This document shows, one piece after another, positions 42,079-50,487 of a stretch of DNA of 64,000 nucleotides. A program made the position numbers and the translations under genes. This DNA comes from Paramacrobiotus metropolitanus (taxonomy: Eukaryota; Tardigrada; Eutardigrada; Parachela; Macrobiotidae). The notes under the pieces were generated by a model. The model made no database searches. It was not told the DNA's origin and saw nothing but the letters and a program-made list of their open reading frames with translations. The first letter of the stretch is position 1. The number at the start of each line of letters is the position of its first letter. The stretch spans positions 930,001-994,000 of the forward strand of contig NW_026570221.1 of NCBI RefSeq assembly GCF_019649055.1, written 5' to 3'.

Positions 42079-44100
42079 TCACATTTTCAATAACAACACG
42101 TGCTCAGCGTGGTAAAACTTCTTCAAAGACACTACAGACTTCCAATCGACACAATTTAAAGCGGCACTAAATCTACCAAAACTTTGATACGATTCCGCAG
42201 GAATCCGCAAGTCATTCCAAATCCTCGCCATCCGATAAGCAAACGATCGGTCCGATGGTGGGAGTATGTGGCCGCCAAACGTTGATCCAGTAGGGGAAAT
42301 CGGGCACGGATGTCCAGCCATCCTCTGCTGACGACGCGTAGCACCTGCAACACCAGAACGCACGGCAGTATCCTTACAAAATAACTTGTCGCCATAAGGG
42401 ATTAGGTTGTATATAAACTTGTACGTAAGCTGAAGACTGCGCTTCAGATTGCGCCGTACGATCGGCTCCCACTGTAGCTCCTTTAACCTGGCAATATAGT
42501 CTTTCCGGTCACTTTTAAGATGAAGGGACTCGATAAATCTTTTTTGAACGTTTTCCACACTATCGATTAGCCCTTTTTGAGTAGAGAAGGTGACAGAAGC
42601 ACAGTAATCAGAGATAGATAGAACAAGGCTCGTATACAGTGTACAACGTGCTGACAAATCTCGGGAACGAAATAACGTGTTAAGGTAACGCAAACGCTTT
42701 AACATTCGACACGACACATTTTCAGACTGCAGTTTCCATTTGCAACTGCGCTCTACGTAAATTCCCAAATACTTGGCGGAATCAACTATGGGGACACTTT
42801 CTCCGTTTACTTTATAGGGCTCAGATATTTTCTTTCTGAACGAGAACTGAACACATGCTGACTTTTTCGCATTGAAAATCAAGTTATGGTTGCGCGCCCA
42901 TTTAGTGACGGCATCCAAATCTTTTTGAAAATCTAGCGCATCCACATCTGATTCGATTATCTTGTACATCATCACGTCATCAGCAAACAGCAACATTTCA
43001 CTGCCATGGACACAAACAGCAGGAAAATCACTAAGGAGACAGTTAAATAACTTGGGACCGACAAGCGACCCTTGAGGGACTCCGCTTGTAGCCGGTAAAA
43101 ACACAGATTTCTTGCCATTTACAACAACCGACTGCACTCGGTTTGATAAGTAACTACTGATAAGGTTTACAACGGTACACGAAACAATCATGTTCGACAA
43201 TTTTTCAAGTAGAATAGAGTGATCAACTTTATCAAAAGCTTTGCTGCAGTCCAACAGAATAATGTCGACACGTTTACCACGACCTTTAGCATCTGTTAAT
43301 TTCTGCCAGAACAAATTCAACAAAAGTTCAGTAGAATGTTTTTCGCGGTAGGCAAATTGTTTATCTGTAAAATTACTAATCTGCATTGTCAAAATTTTAC
43401 AAACAAATTTTTCAAACAATTTCGACAAAGGATGTAACATTGCCACTGGGCGCCAGTTTGCAGGGTTGGTCTGATCAGCAGCTTGCTTGACGACAGGAGT
43501 TACGAAAAAGGTTTTCCATAACTTGGGAAACATGCATTTTTTCAAACAATTATTGAACAAAATTTTCAGGGGATGGATCAGTGATGCGCCACAAGCTTTA
43601 AGAAGGTTCGAAGAGAGATCATACGGTCCGCTAGATTTATTGCAGTTAATTGCTCGCAGGACGTCCCAAATGTCGCTATCACTAGCAAATAAGCTTGCTT
43701 CTGTTACGTTTTCAGTGACACAGGCAGCAGACATACAATGCACTGGACATTGGCCAAACACACTGGCGTATTGTTCGTTTAAACATTCAGCCTTTTCTAA
43801 ATCGTCCGCAGCATAAACACCGTTCGGTCGTTTCAGTAAAGGCATATTTGGGCGATCTACAGCAGATTTCACGAAGCGCCAGAATTTTTTGCTGTCGTGC
43901 CGAGATACAGCCGCGACCTTTATTGTTTGCATACGGTAATAAGCATTAACCTGCCTCTCTGCTACCCGAGACTTTTTCAACCATTCCTGTCTCAATCTTT
44001 CCTTTCGCAAAATGTTCATTTCACGCTTAAAACGGTCAAATGCAGCGTTCCGGCTTCGTATCACATTACGCAAGTTTTCAGGATACTCGAATTCAGCCAT
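42079..44100 (-). CDS. Non-LTR retrotransposon reverse transcriptase (partial ORF2)
   Basis: The 673-codon frame is uninterrupted. An N-terminal linker (1-150), with basic helices such as KKFWRFVKSAVD, precedes the reverse transcriptase. NPANWRPVAMLHPLSKLFEK is motif 1-2, LLDCSKAFDKVDH holds the first catalytic Asp, SGVPQGSLVGP is motif 4 and FADDVMMY holds the catalytic Asp pair. The thumb and C-terminal region include YLGIYVERSCKWK and end in WNDLRIPAES, a common C-terminal motif of jockey/CR1 group enzymes. The enzyme copies its RNA into the genome by target-primed synthesis. The APE-type endonuclease that normally precedes it is missing, so the copy cannot transpose on its own. The start ATG at 44100 is only the first in the surviving frame. 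The open frame suggests recent insertion. Confidence 0.9.
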   Translation of the reverse strand: MAEFEYPENLRNVIRSRNAAFDRFKREMNILRKERLRQEWLKKSRVAERQVNAYYRMQTIKVAAVSRHDSKKFWRFVKSAVDRPNMPLLKRPNGVYAADDLEKAECLNEQYASVFGQCPVHCMSAACVTENVTEASLFASDSDIWDVLRAINCNKSSGPYDLSSNLLKACGASLIHPLKILFNNCLKKCMFPKLWKTFFVTPVVKQAADQTNPANWRPVAMLHPLSKLFEKFVCKILTMQISNFTDKQFAYREKHSTELLLNLFWQKLTDAKGRGKRVDIILLDCSKAFDKVDHSILLEKLSNMIVSCTVVNLISSYLSNRVQSVVVNGKKSVFLPATSGVPQGSLVGPKLFNCLLSDFPAVCVHGSEMLLFADDVMMYKIIESDVDALDFQKDLDAVTKWARNHNLIFNAKKSACVQFSFRKKISEPYKVNGESVPIVDSAKYLGIYVERSCKWKLQSENVSCRMLKRLRYLNTLFRSRDLSARCTLYTSLVLSISDYCASVTFSTQKGLIDSVENVQKRFIESLHLKSDRKDYIARLKELQWEPIVRRNLKRSLQLTYKFIYNLIPYGDKLFCKDTAVRSGVAGATRRQQRMAGHPCPISPTGSTFGGHILPPSDRSFAYRMARIWNDLRIPAESYQSFGRFSAALNCVDWKSVVSLKKFYHAEHVLLLKM

Positions 44101-44289
44101 CCTGCACCTGACCTCTTTTAGCTGAAAGAATAGCTTAGCTGCTTCAAGAACTTCAAGCTATGCAGGTGACGTCGCTCGTCTTCTAAAGCACTAGAAAGCC
44201 TGATCAGTTTAGGACTCTTGTCGAACCCAATTTAACGCAACAGTGCGAGTCCTATCTGTCTCACGTTCGATTCCCATAAACCAAAAACC

Positions 44290-45183
44290 ATGAATGCAAC
44301 GGTACGTTATTTTCGGGAGGTAGGGGCCCGCGAGGCCAACTATGGAAACACGGTGCTGGTGCAGCGCGACAACGGCCAATGGTGGCTGGGATACGTGCAG
44401 GATATTGACGGCGATCAGTTCTTCGTTGACTTTGACGCCAGCGCCGTCAACGCCCAATGGATCCATTCTCGCTATCTCTGGCCACACCGCTTCGTGAGTC
44501 GCCAACATCTGCAGTCGGCTTCTTCGTATCCGGTGGCCTGCGAGCCGCCAACGACGAACCGATGGTTTTTCAAACGGGGACCATCCTTGGTTATTTGAGC
44601 GACCGATTTGCCGTGGTTCGCATGGACGATCCGCATCCGAGCACTGCAGCCGGCTCCTGCATCGTGCATCAGACACAGTTCGTGAGAAATCTGCCGGTGC
44701 TCGACAGGCACGATCCGAATCTACCAAGGTTCTTCGGGAAGAGTGAAGGATTCCTGTACCGTAAACACGTCGTAGCTTTCGCCCAGGCCCACCAGCTGCG
44801 TGACGTCCATCCCCTGCCCAAGTTTGCAGCGCGCCTGTGTCGCGTAATGCCGGCGATGCGTGAAAGTGGCTGTGATGGCAGGTGTTCATTCCAACCGATG
44901 CGACCGCTTCATGTTGATTCGATGGATATCCAAATCTTTCAGTGTGCCGGGATCCACAGAACCACTAGAATGTTCAGTTTCCCCTTCGGATGTCGCATGT
45001 TCGTGCGGGCGGGAAGTGACACGGTTACGTTTATTTGCGCCGAATGGCACGGTTCTGCCACCGGAGGCAGTCTCTTGTGGACGGAAAAATCCCTGGAGGC
45101 GGCATGCCGCAGCTGCCTCACCGAGCAACAGTCGGACCCAGCTGAAATGGCTAAGGTTTCGACGATGGGGATGCTCCAGCATG
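44290..45183 (+). CDS. Tudor-like/F-box gene, 5' exon (continues at 60118)
   Basis: The ATG at 44290 begins MNATVRYFREVGAREANYGN, then VLVQRDNGQWWLGYVQDIDG and VDFDASAVNAQW, a Tudor-like pattern. It aligns with the minus-strand paralogue at 29396. The frame changes once between about 44480 and 44515 and then runs on with GGLRAANDEPMVFQTG, KHVVAFAQAHQLRDV and RAGSDTVTFICAEWH. The exon ends with a phase-1 donor ATG|GTACGT at 45184. The next exon of this gene (F-box) is at 60118, beyond a 14.9 kb intron that contains the Polinton. Phase, exon content and order all match the other gene. The frameshift is not at an obvious long homopolymer, so this exon may be truly damaged or wrongly read. The Tudor-like fold is inferred from the WWLGYV...VDFD pattern. 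Confidence 0.7.
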
Positions 45184-45441
45184 GTACGTTTGACAATGTA
45201 TAAACAGCGACGTTTAACAATGTATAATCGGTTAAAAGCCCTTATTATATTATCGAATTATAATCCCAGATCAAAAATACTTGGAGCGCATCGTGAAGGT
45301 GCTTTAATTACAAGAATGGGCTTGCGTGTATTACGGGGAACGTCTGTTTTTTATGTAACTTTCTTGGCTTAAGATAACACAATTAATTTGAAACAGGTAA
45401 ACATCACAGCTGAACACTTCACTTGCGAAATTGCTTGAAAA

Positions 45442-45447
45442 TACAAC
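45442..45447 (+). repeat. Polinton target site duplication, left copy TACAAC
   Basis: TACAAC directly precedes the element's first bases AGAAGAAACAG and is repeated exactly at 59846-59851. Six base pairs is the known Polinton/Maverick duplication length. Confidence 0.93.
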
Positions 45448-45587
45448 AGAAGAAACAGTATACTGTATAAACATAAGATGGCGTCGGTTACGTCATAAAC
45501 TGGAGTTGGGAGCTGGACTTTCTAGTTACAGTTCCCGGTTGTACTTTGTACTTGCAGCTCCCAACTGCAGCATATGATTCAGCACAA
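45448..45587 (+). repeat. Polinton left terminal inverted repeat
   Basis: About 140 bp is inverted at 59706-59845 with roughly 85-90 percent identity. Within the repeat, GGAGTTGGGAGCT and AGCTCCCAACT form an internal hairpin around a 35-40 nt loop in both copies. Just inside, AACTGCAGCATATGATT occurs twice in tandem (45563-45601). Confidence 0.9.
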
Positions 45588-45764
45588 CTGCAGCATATGA
45601 TTACTGCATATGTACACTGTATAGAAGTACACTAACTAATTTACTCACTTACTGATAATCACACACACACACGCTGGTGCATCTGCTGTGCATACCTCAA
45701 GGATGCTCGCAGCCCAGATGCAGCTACCTGTGCAGCCGTGTTGCACGCGTGCAAGTGGTTGTTT

Positions 45765-45825
45765 ACATTCTTTTACCGCATGGAGCGGCATTGGCACATT
45801 AGCGCAACTGGCTCGTCAGCGATGG
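45765..45825 (+). repeat. Degenerate duplicate of a promoter and first exon
   Basis: GTTTACATTCTTTTACCGCA, then ATGGAGCGGCAT and ACTGGCTCGTCA, parallel GTTTACATTCTTTTACACT, ATGGAGGAGCAC and TCTGGCTCGTCA at 46089-46140. The copy has no donor in the matching place and its frame ends at a TGA after about 24 codons. It shows that the first-exon region was duplicated inside the element. Confidence 0.55.
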
Positions 45826-46107
45826 TGCTGCATACCATGCGCGTCTCTTATTGATTGAAAACACTTATAGTAATGCTGCGCACTTATAATATACAAATTA
45901 TTTGTCAACTTATCGAGTAGTTTAATTGCTTAACTGGATTGTGCACGGCTTATATATAATTGTGAAACTTGACATGCGCCCAATGGTTGGAGTACTGTAC
46001 GGATGGATGGATGGTACTGTACTATATGGATACTACTGTACACTGTACAGTTATATTGGTTTACTTTCATTGCTTGATTCAACAAGTTGTTTACATTCTT
46101 TTACACT

Positions 46108-46636
46108 ATGGAGGAGCACTTTAACGCATCTGGCTCGTCAAAGCCTTTCAACGCATAGTAAGTGAAATATAATTACTTTTCAGTGGATATTACTAGCTGC
46201 TCTATTCTCAATTTATTTATACATATATAATCATGGAAACTAACAGGTACGATGGAATATTATCTTCTTTATTACTGTACATTATGCCTGTAGTGTGTAA
46301 TCAATTTTGACAATTATTTGCAGTCTACTGCGTGCATGCTTATGCGTGCGTGCAGATCAACTGGAAAAAAGTCCGCCAGGGTCGCTGCAAAATTTTTCCA
46401 CTGGAGCCAAAGCCACATTTCTGTTAACGATTACTCCGCTAATTGCAGAATTTATGAATTTCTTGTACACGAAGTAAGTGAAGCAAGTGTTTTTAGTTTA
46501 TATTACGTTGTAACCCATGCTGTATTTGTCATGTTTACATAGTTTCGGGGCTGCTATAAACAACGAGGGTTTGAGTGGAAAAAGTTGGCCTGAACTTCTC
46601 AAAGAATTTTTCCACCTTGTCAACGGTATGGCGTAA
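46108..46636 (+). CDS. Predicted three-exon Polinton protein, unknown function
   Basis: This gene is too fragmented to show as a long ORF. Exon 1 (46108-46157) starts MEEHFNASGSSKPFNA and ends with the strong donor TA|GTAAGT. Exon 2 (46324-46473, acceptor TTATTTGCAG) stays open for 49 codons and ends AA|GTAAGT. Exon 3 (46543-46636, acceptor ACATAG) stays open to TAA. All three junctions keep frame, giving 97 residues: a flexible N-terminus, then a helix-rich region with a hydrophobic stretch (ATFLLTITPLIAEFMNFLY) and a last helix with SWPELLKEFFHLVNG. I do not recognise the family; a helical regulator or a single-pass membrane protein is possible. Its upstream DNA, including TTTACATTCTTTTAC and the first codons, is duplicated in degraded form at 45765-45825. 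Confidence 0.5.
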
Positions 46637-46921
46637 TTTGCTGATTCCGCAGTTTCCTGATTACAAAAATTATTATTATATGCTTGTATGTTTGCTCAAT
46701 GCTTTTATAACAAAAAAATACATTTCGTAATAAAATCTAATTATCATTATTAATGAGTAATGTATTGTACAGTATTGCACTGTATATGTAGTATGTACCA
46801 GATACTTTTAAGGGTAAACGTTCTTTACATTTCTTAATAAATTTAGCACTAATGCTTTGTAATGCCAGGTAACAGAAATATGCAACGATAGCTTTTTTTG
46901 TAATTTTATTTACTGCTGCAT

Positions 46922-47449
46922 TTAGGTTCCTAATAACAGGCGCAATTCGTTTTCAGCAGTATGAAGAGTATCAGCATCTTTTGCACCTAATAAATTAATT
47001 TTTCCAGAATGGAAAATCATCGCCGTACAACCTTGAAGCCGGACTCGCATGGCCGGAAATATTTCAGGTTCAAACATGGCATCAGCTTTTGCTCTTATTG
47101 AGTTGTATAATTTCTCTAAACTAAGAAATTTCCCAAAATTGAAAGTGGCGACAATGTTAACAATTCTTGGATTCTTTAACGATGCTTTTTGATAGCCGTA
47201 TTTTTGCAGTTTCCGGTAATAGTGATCCAATAACGCGAGAGCATCACTGATGGACTTTGCACCATTAACTGTGATCTTGCCGTTGCGGTACACTTGGCAG
47301 TGCGATTTGTAAGGACGAATGGAACGGAGAAGAAGCCCGGAAAATTTATGTGGTGCATAATGAGAAAGCGGAGCGCGTTCGGATAAGCTGGGTAAGTCAA
47401 TTGCGCAGCCAAGGTCAGCAGTTGCAACAACGTTAGTTATTTTCGCCAT
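46922..47449 (-). CDS. TATA-binding protein (TBP) homologue encoded by the Polinton
   Basis: The 175-residue protein consists of two tandem TBP repeats and nothing else, which is the size of the TBP core (about 180 residues). Repeat 1 has NVVATADLGCAIDL, HKFSGLLLR and NGKITVNGAKS. Repeat 2 has NIVATFNFGKFLSL, EPEIFPAMRVRL, AMIFHSGKINLLGAKD. The paired SGK...GAK turns and the EPE(I/L)FP motif are diagnostic of TBP. TBP bends TATA promoters and nucleates transcription complexes in the nucleus. It lies on the minus strand and overlaps the downstream end of the nuclease-like gene by about 17 nt. In the element it may direct late or element-specific promoters (inference). Divergence from host TBP looks high: repeat 1 has SHCQVYRNGK where host TBPs have a phrase like ALIFSSGK. 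A captured host TBP is the likely origin. Confidence 0.9.
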   Translation of the reverse strand: MAKITNVVATADLGCAIDLPSLSERAPLSHYAPHKFSGLLLRSIRPYKSHCQVYRNGKITVNGAKSISDALALLDHYYRKLQKYGYQKASLKNPRIVNIVATFNFGKFLSLEKLYNSIRAKADAMFEPEIFPAMRVRLQGCTAMIFHSGKINLLGAKDADTLHTAENELRLLLGT

Positions 47450-47891
47450 TCAGCCAATTTGCAAATGTCTCCGCTTTTGAAAGCGTTGTTTGTGGTAATG
47501 AAGTAAGCTCCTTAAACTTCGGGCACCCAATGTCTTCAAGATTAAACACTTCAGGCAAATAATTTTCCAAAATCTTTTGCTTTTCCAATCCTTTGGCAAA
47601 AAACGTCAAACGCGCAGGTCGTTCACCAATAAGCTCCAGCATATCCTGAATCGCCCTGGCGATGTCCAAGTATAAATAATCTCCACGATTATGCCAGACA
47701 AGTCCGTGTGAGTGACGCGATTGGCTCCTAAATTCAACGCGGTAATGATTAAAGTCGGATGGAATGGTGAATGTGTAGCACCTGCTAACACCAGTTGGGC
47801 AATCACAAAATGCCAGCTGTTTTATAAGCCGTTGGGAGCCAGCGATAAACCGATCAATATCCAAGACAACCCTCCGCTTTGAAATCTCCAT
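47433..47891 (-). CDS. Polinton nuclease-like protein, paralogue 1
   Basis: The 152-residue frame begins MEISKRRVVLDIDRF and contains DYLYLDIA, LTFFAKGLEKQKILENYL, and NLEDIGCPKFKEL. This order (an early D-x-D, a later AKGxEKxxIL and a GCPxF motif) is found in a family of Polinton/adintovirus and retroelement-associated proteins that I consider RNase H-fold, DEDD-exonuclease-like; that assignment is from memory and not certain. It is a paralogue of 54211-54942, sharing F(F/Y)AKGxEK, the LxxLGCP motif and the terminal A-x-x-(F/Y)-x-NW. The divergent start is only about 40 nt from that of the packaging ATPase (47932), so a bidirectional promoter is likely. It ends inside the start of the TBP gene. 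Confidence 0.6.
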   Translation of the reverse strand: MEISKRRVVLDIDRFIAGSQRLIKQLAFCDCPTGVSRCYTFTIPSDFNHYRVEFRSQSRHSHGLVWHNRGDYLYLDIARAIQDMLELIGERPARLTFFAKGLEKQKILENYLPEVFNLEDIGCPKFKELTSLPQTTLSKAETFANWLNGENN

Positions 47892-47931
47892 TCTGTTATC
47901 GGTACGCTAGCAATAGCTCCGCCCTTTGGAA
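47892..47931. promoter_or_regulatory. Very short divergent promoter region in the Polinton
   Basis: Only about 40 nt separate the minus-strand start at 47891 from the ATPase ATG at 47932. Any initiation sites must overlap coding sequence. No clear TATA box was seen in the gap; the segment contains TGTTATCGGTACGCTAGC. Confidence 0.4.
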
Positions 47932-48627
47932 ATGGATTCCTTAAATAGGTATCCGCGCACGACAGCTGATTTGAGATTCCGACTACCCGCTTCAGTCCTT
48001 GTTGTGGGGCCAACGACTTCGGGGAAAACGCCGTATGTGTCAAAATTAATTATGGAGCGCGATAAATTATTTGACCAACCATTTGGAAGAATTATTTTGG
48101 TGTACGGAGAAATGCAGCCAGCCTACGAAATGCTTCAGCGCAAAGTCCCTGGGATTGAACTGACAAAAAATATTCAACAAATTGTGGAGGATGAAAATTA
48201 TTTTGATGGTAAACAAAATATTTTGTTGATACTGGATGACGTGGCAAGTGGTTTGGTGAAAAATGAGCATTTGGCTAAACTCTTCACTCAAAAAGTACAC
48301 CATAAACGGCTTTGTGTATTTCTATTATTCAATAACCTATATAAACAAGGGTCTGCTATGCGAGACGTGCATCTTAATGCACAATATCTTATACTGTTCA
48401 AAAATAATCGTGATGTGAACCAAATCAAGATTCTAGAAAGGCAGACTGGTTTAAAACATCTCAGCGGAGCTTACGAGGAAGTCGGCCAGGAACCATTTCA
48501 ACCTCTCATTTTGGATATGAAACCGGACACACCTGCCTATTTAAGGATTCGTTCAGCAATATTACCGGGAGAGTTGACTAAAATTTACATTAATCCACAT
48601 ACGACAAACTTGCCCAAGAATGTGTGA
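47932..48627 (+). CDS. A32-like genome packaging ATPase (FtsK/HerA superfamily)
   Basis: From the ATG at 47932 (a TTG codon two codons upstream is in frame but not needed), the 231-residue protein has a Walker A GPTTSGKT at about residues 26-33, a Walker B ILLILDDVA at about 105, and a sensor-like asparagine in LFNN followed by LY. This matches the packaging ATPase of Polintons and the poxvirus A32 family, which pumps DNA into capsids. The frame is intact. The next gene starts inside its last codons (48620), giving a short overlap. It stands at the head of the plus-strand virion gene cluster. Confidence 0.9.
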   Translation: MDSLNRYPRTTADLRFRLPASVLVVGPTTSGKTPYVSKLIMERDKLFDQPFGRIILVYGEMQPAYEMLQRKVPGIELTKNIQQIVEDENYFDGKQNILLILDDVASGLVKNEHLAKLFTQKVHHKRLCVFLLFNNLYKQGSAMRDVHLNAQYLILFKNNRDVNQIKILERQTGLKHLSGAYEEVGQEPFQPLILDMKPDTPAYLRIRSAILPGELTKIYINPHTTNLPKNV

Positions 48628-48948
48628 TCAGATTTTAAAAGACTTTGCACCGTTTCTCCTTACCCTGCGATCGCTGAAACCCAAGCAGCGTCGTTTTCTT
48701 TTGGAAAATATTTCGAAACGACAACTTCGCTGTTTTGAAGAAATTTGTTTGAATTTGGTAAAGAATTCAGTGCCTCTTACCACCGATCAGCTAAAGGTGT
48801 GTCAGCGTTGGCGTCGACCATTAAAGCTGATTGCCCTCAAAAAATATCCTTTACGAAGCAAGAGGAAATTTTATTACAGCGCGGAGGATTCTTACCTGCG
48901 GTTCTACCTGTATTGGCAGCTGTTTTGGGAACTGCCTTACTGAAATGA
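48620..48948 (+). CDS. Small Polinton/adintovirus conserved protein (PX-like), frame break
   Basis: The frame starts MCDQILKDFAPFLLTLRSLK and continues with LLENISKRQLRCFEEICLN, a helical segment found in many Polintons. At an A-run (48839-48844) the reading frame changes by one base, and the conserved tail RGGFLPAVLP, a hydrophobic end typical of this family, continues in the other frame to TGA at 48946-48948. Both halves are needed to match the family, so the break is either a homopolymer sequence error or a recent mutation. The role is unknown; a minor virion or membrane-associated protein is likely. The stop overlaps the ATG of the next gene. Confidence 0.65.
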
Positions 48949-49441
48949 AACCGGAAGTGCATTATATTGTTCCCGCGAGCGAAATGAAAAGACTTGCAAG
49001 TGACACGGTTGGTCGTATTGTAACGGATGTCCAATTACAACAGCAGCCTACTGAAGTTGTGGATATTGTAAAACTGGACGATTTGATGAGAGATATAATT
49101 TCACGGAATACGCTAAGCGAATGGGAGAAAGCGGAACTGTTATCAAGAAACTTGGCTCGCTTTTGGCGCTGAAAGAGTCGGCGTTCGGCCCTGACCAAAT
49201 GGTTATTCCGCCTCCAGCATCTGTGCCCCCCATTCCAGTACAACTATTAAAGAAGCCGTGGGTACCCCCTAATATGCCTGATCGTATGTTAGATGCTTTC
49301 CCTCCTATTCCACCTGCACCCCCGGCAAAACGCAAGCGTGCAAAGCGAGAAGTATTTGATGAAAACACTTTACAAATCGAAGGTCCCATCGGTTCAAGAA
49401 CCAAATCCCAGTTCAACTGGATGACTATTAATAACAAATGA
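48945..49441 (+). CDS. Polinton small structural-type protein, frame break
   Basis: The ATG at 48945 overlaps the previous stop (ATGA). The start MKPEVHYIVPASEMKRL and the helical NTLSEWEKAELLSRNL fit a conserved Polinton/adintovirus small protein that precedes the integrase. At a T-run (49161-49164) the frame shifts, and the remaining part has Pro-rich VPPIPVQLLKKPWVPPNMPD, a basic patch KRKRAKRE, and a C-terminal INNK. Family resemblance is general and from memory. The break is of the same single-base homopolymer kind as in the neighbours. The stop at 49439-49441 overlaps the ATG of an alternative frame. Confidence 0.5.
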
Positions 49442-49516
49442 GTGGTGGTGGATGCGTTCCCTTTTCTTTGTCTTTGGGTGAAGGTATGACATGGAACTGC
49501 ACATCTAGCTGTTGCG

Positions 49517-50487
49517 ATGGATCAAGCAGTAGCGACGACGAATACGATGGCCAATCTACTGCTACGACAAGCGTATCTGAACCCTCAGCACCCGGGCAGC
49601 TTAACAGGGATTCAAAAGTTTCGCAGCCACTTTCCACAAGCACCAAACTATCAACAAACGCGGGAACAGCTGGAGCATCTGGATCCATATACAGTCCACA
49701 AATCTCGACGCAAAAGGTTCAAAAGAAACCCCGTAGTTGTCTCAAACCTAGCGGAGCAATATCAAGCCGATCTGGCAGACATGTCAAAATATGCGAAGCA
49801 GAACAAAGGATACCGTTGGATATTGTTTGTGATCGACGTCTTCAGCAAGAAAGTGAGCTGTCAACTACTAAAGAATAAAAGCGGTCTAGAAGTAAAACTT
49901 GGGTTGGAAAAGGTGTTTGCAGAACTCGGAGCTCCCATTAAATTGCAAACGGACAAAGGTCTTGAATTTTACAATAAGGATGTTAAGAGTTTTTGACAGC
50001 CCAAAAGGTTTTTTTGTTCTCTTCTGAAAATAAAGCAATCAAAGCATCCTTAGCTGAAAATGGCATACGCAATCTCAAGAAACGAATATGGAAATTATTT
50101 CGACACCGACAGTCTAAAGTGTACTGGGACGTTCTGGGAGATTTGGTAAACAGTTACAACAACGCAATTCATTCTTCGCATAAAGTCACGCCTAATGAGG
50201 TTAGCCAGTCCAATTCTCTGCAAATATTCAATCGACTATATGCAGAATTATTATTGGGAAAGCAGAAAAAGCCAAAGTACAGCGTAGGTGACACAGTACG
50301 AGTAGCCATCGACAAAACACTTTTTGAAAAAGGATATGAGTCAACATTTAAGGAGGAAATTTACAAGATACACCAAGTATTACCACAACAGCCCGAGCCC
50401 CTCTACGTATTACTGGATGAAGACGGGGACTTAATTCGCGGGAAATATTACGAAGCCGAACTCAGTCGTGTCAGAAATGGCTCATAA
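49517..50487 (+). CDS. Polinton retroviral-type integrase, frame break
   Basis: The protein has the Polinton order: an N-terminal helical domain (LLLRQAYLNPQHPGS...DPYTVHK), a basic linker (KSRRKRFKRN), and the DDE core. The first Asp is in QADLADM and the second in LQTDKGLEF. The Glu is in KASLAENGIRNLKKR. A C-terminal SH3/chromo-like tail has YSVGDTVRVA. The integrase cuts and joins element ends to the target and should make the 6-bp duplication seen here. At a T5 run (49990-49994) the frame changes by one base and meets TGA at 49994-49996; the rest continues in the next frame. All three catalytic residues are present. The end overlaps the penton start by 11 nt. Confidence 0.88.

Larger units (their letters stand above)
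41941..44100 (-). mobile_element. 5'-truncated non-LTR retrotransposon with short tandem tail
   Basis: The minus strand carries a reverse transcriptase ORF (42079-44100) followed by a short 3' region ending in five CTTAAA units (TTTAAG on the plus strand, 41941-41973). Tandem hexamer-type tails are typical of CR1/I/jockey-group retrotransposons. No endonuclease is present, so the copy is 5'-truncated at about 44115. AGCTAT beside both ends is a weak candidate for a target duplication. Confidence 0.8.

Noticed and set aside
44209-44889. 226-codon minus-strand ORF
   Set aside because: It is the antisense shadow of the conserved Tudor-like exon, with His/Arg-rich composition typical of such shadows.
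46922-47449. Host TBP gene by chance beside the Polinton
   Set aside because: It lies between the TIRs, overlaps a Polinton gene and lacks introns and the host N-terminal extension.
49438-49878. 146-codon frame overlapping the integrase N-terminus, starting at an ATGA overlap
   Set aside because: Ser-rich with no family match; the integrase frame explains the region. An overlapping gene cannot be fully excluded.
48839-49996. Programmed -1 frameshifting in Polinton genes
   Set aside because: The sites do not form proper slippery heptamers and too many genes are affected; a technical or mutational cause is simpler.
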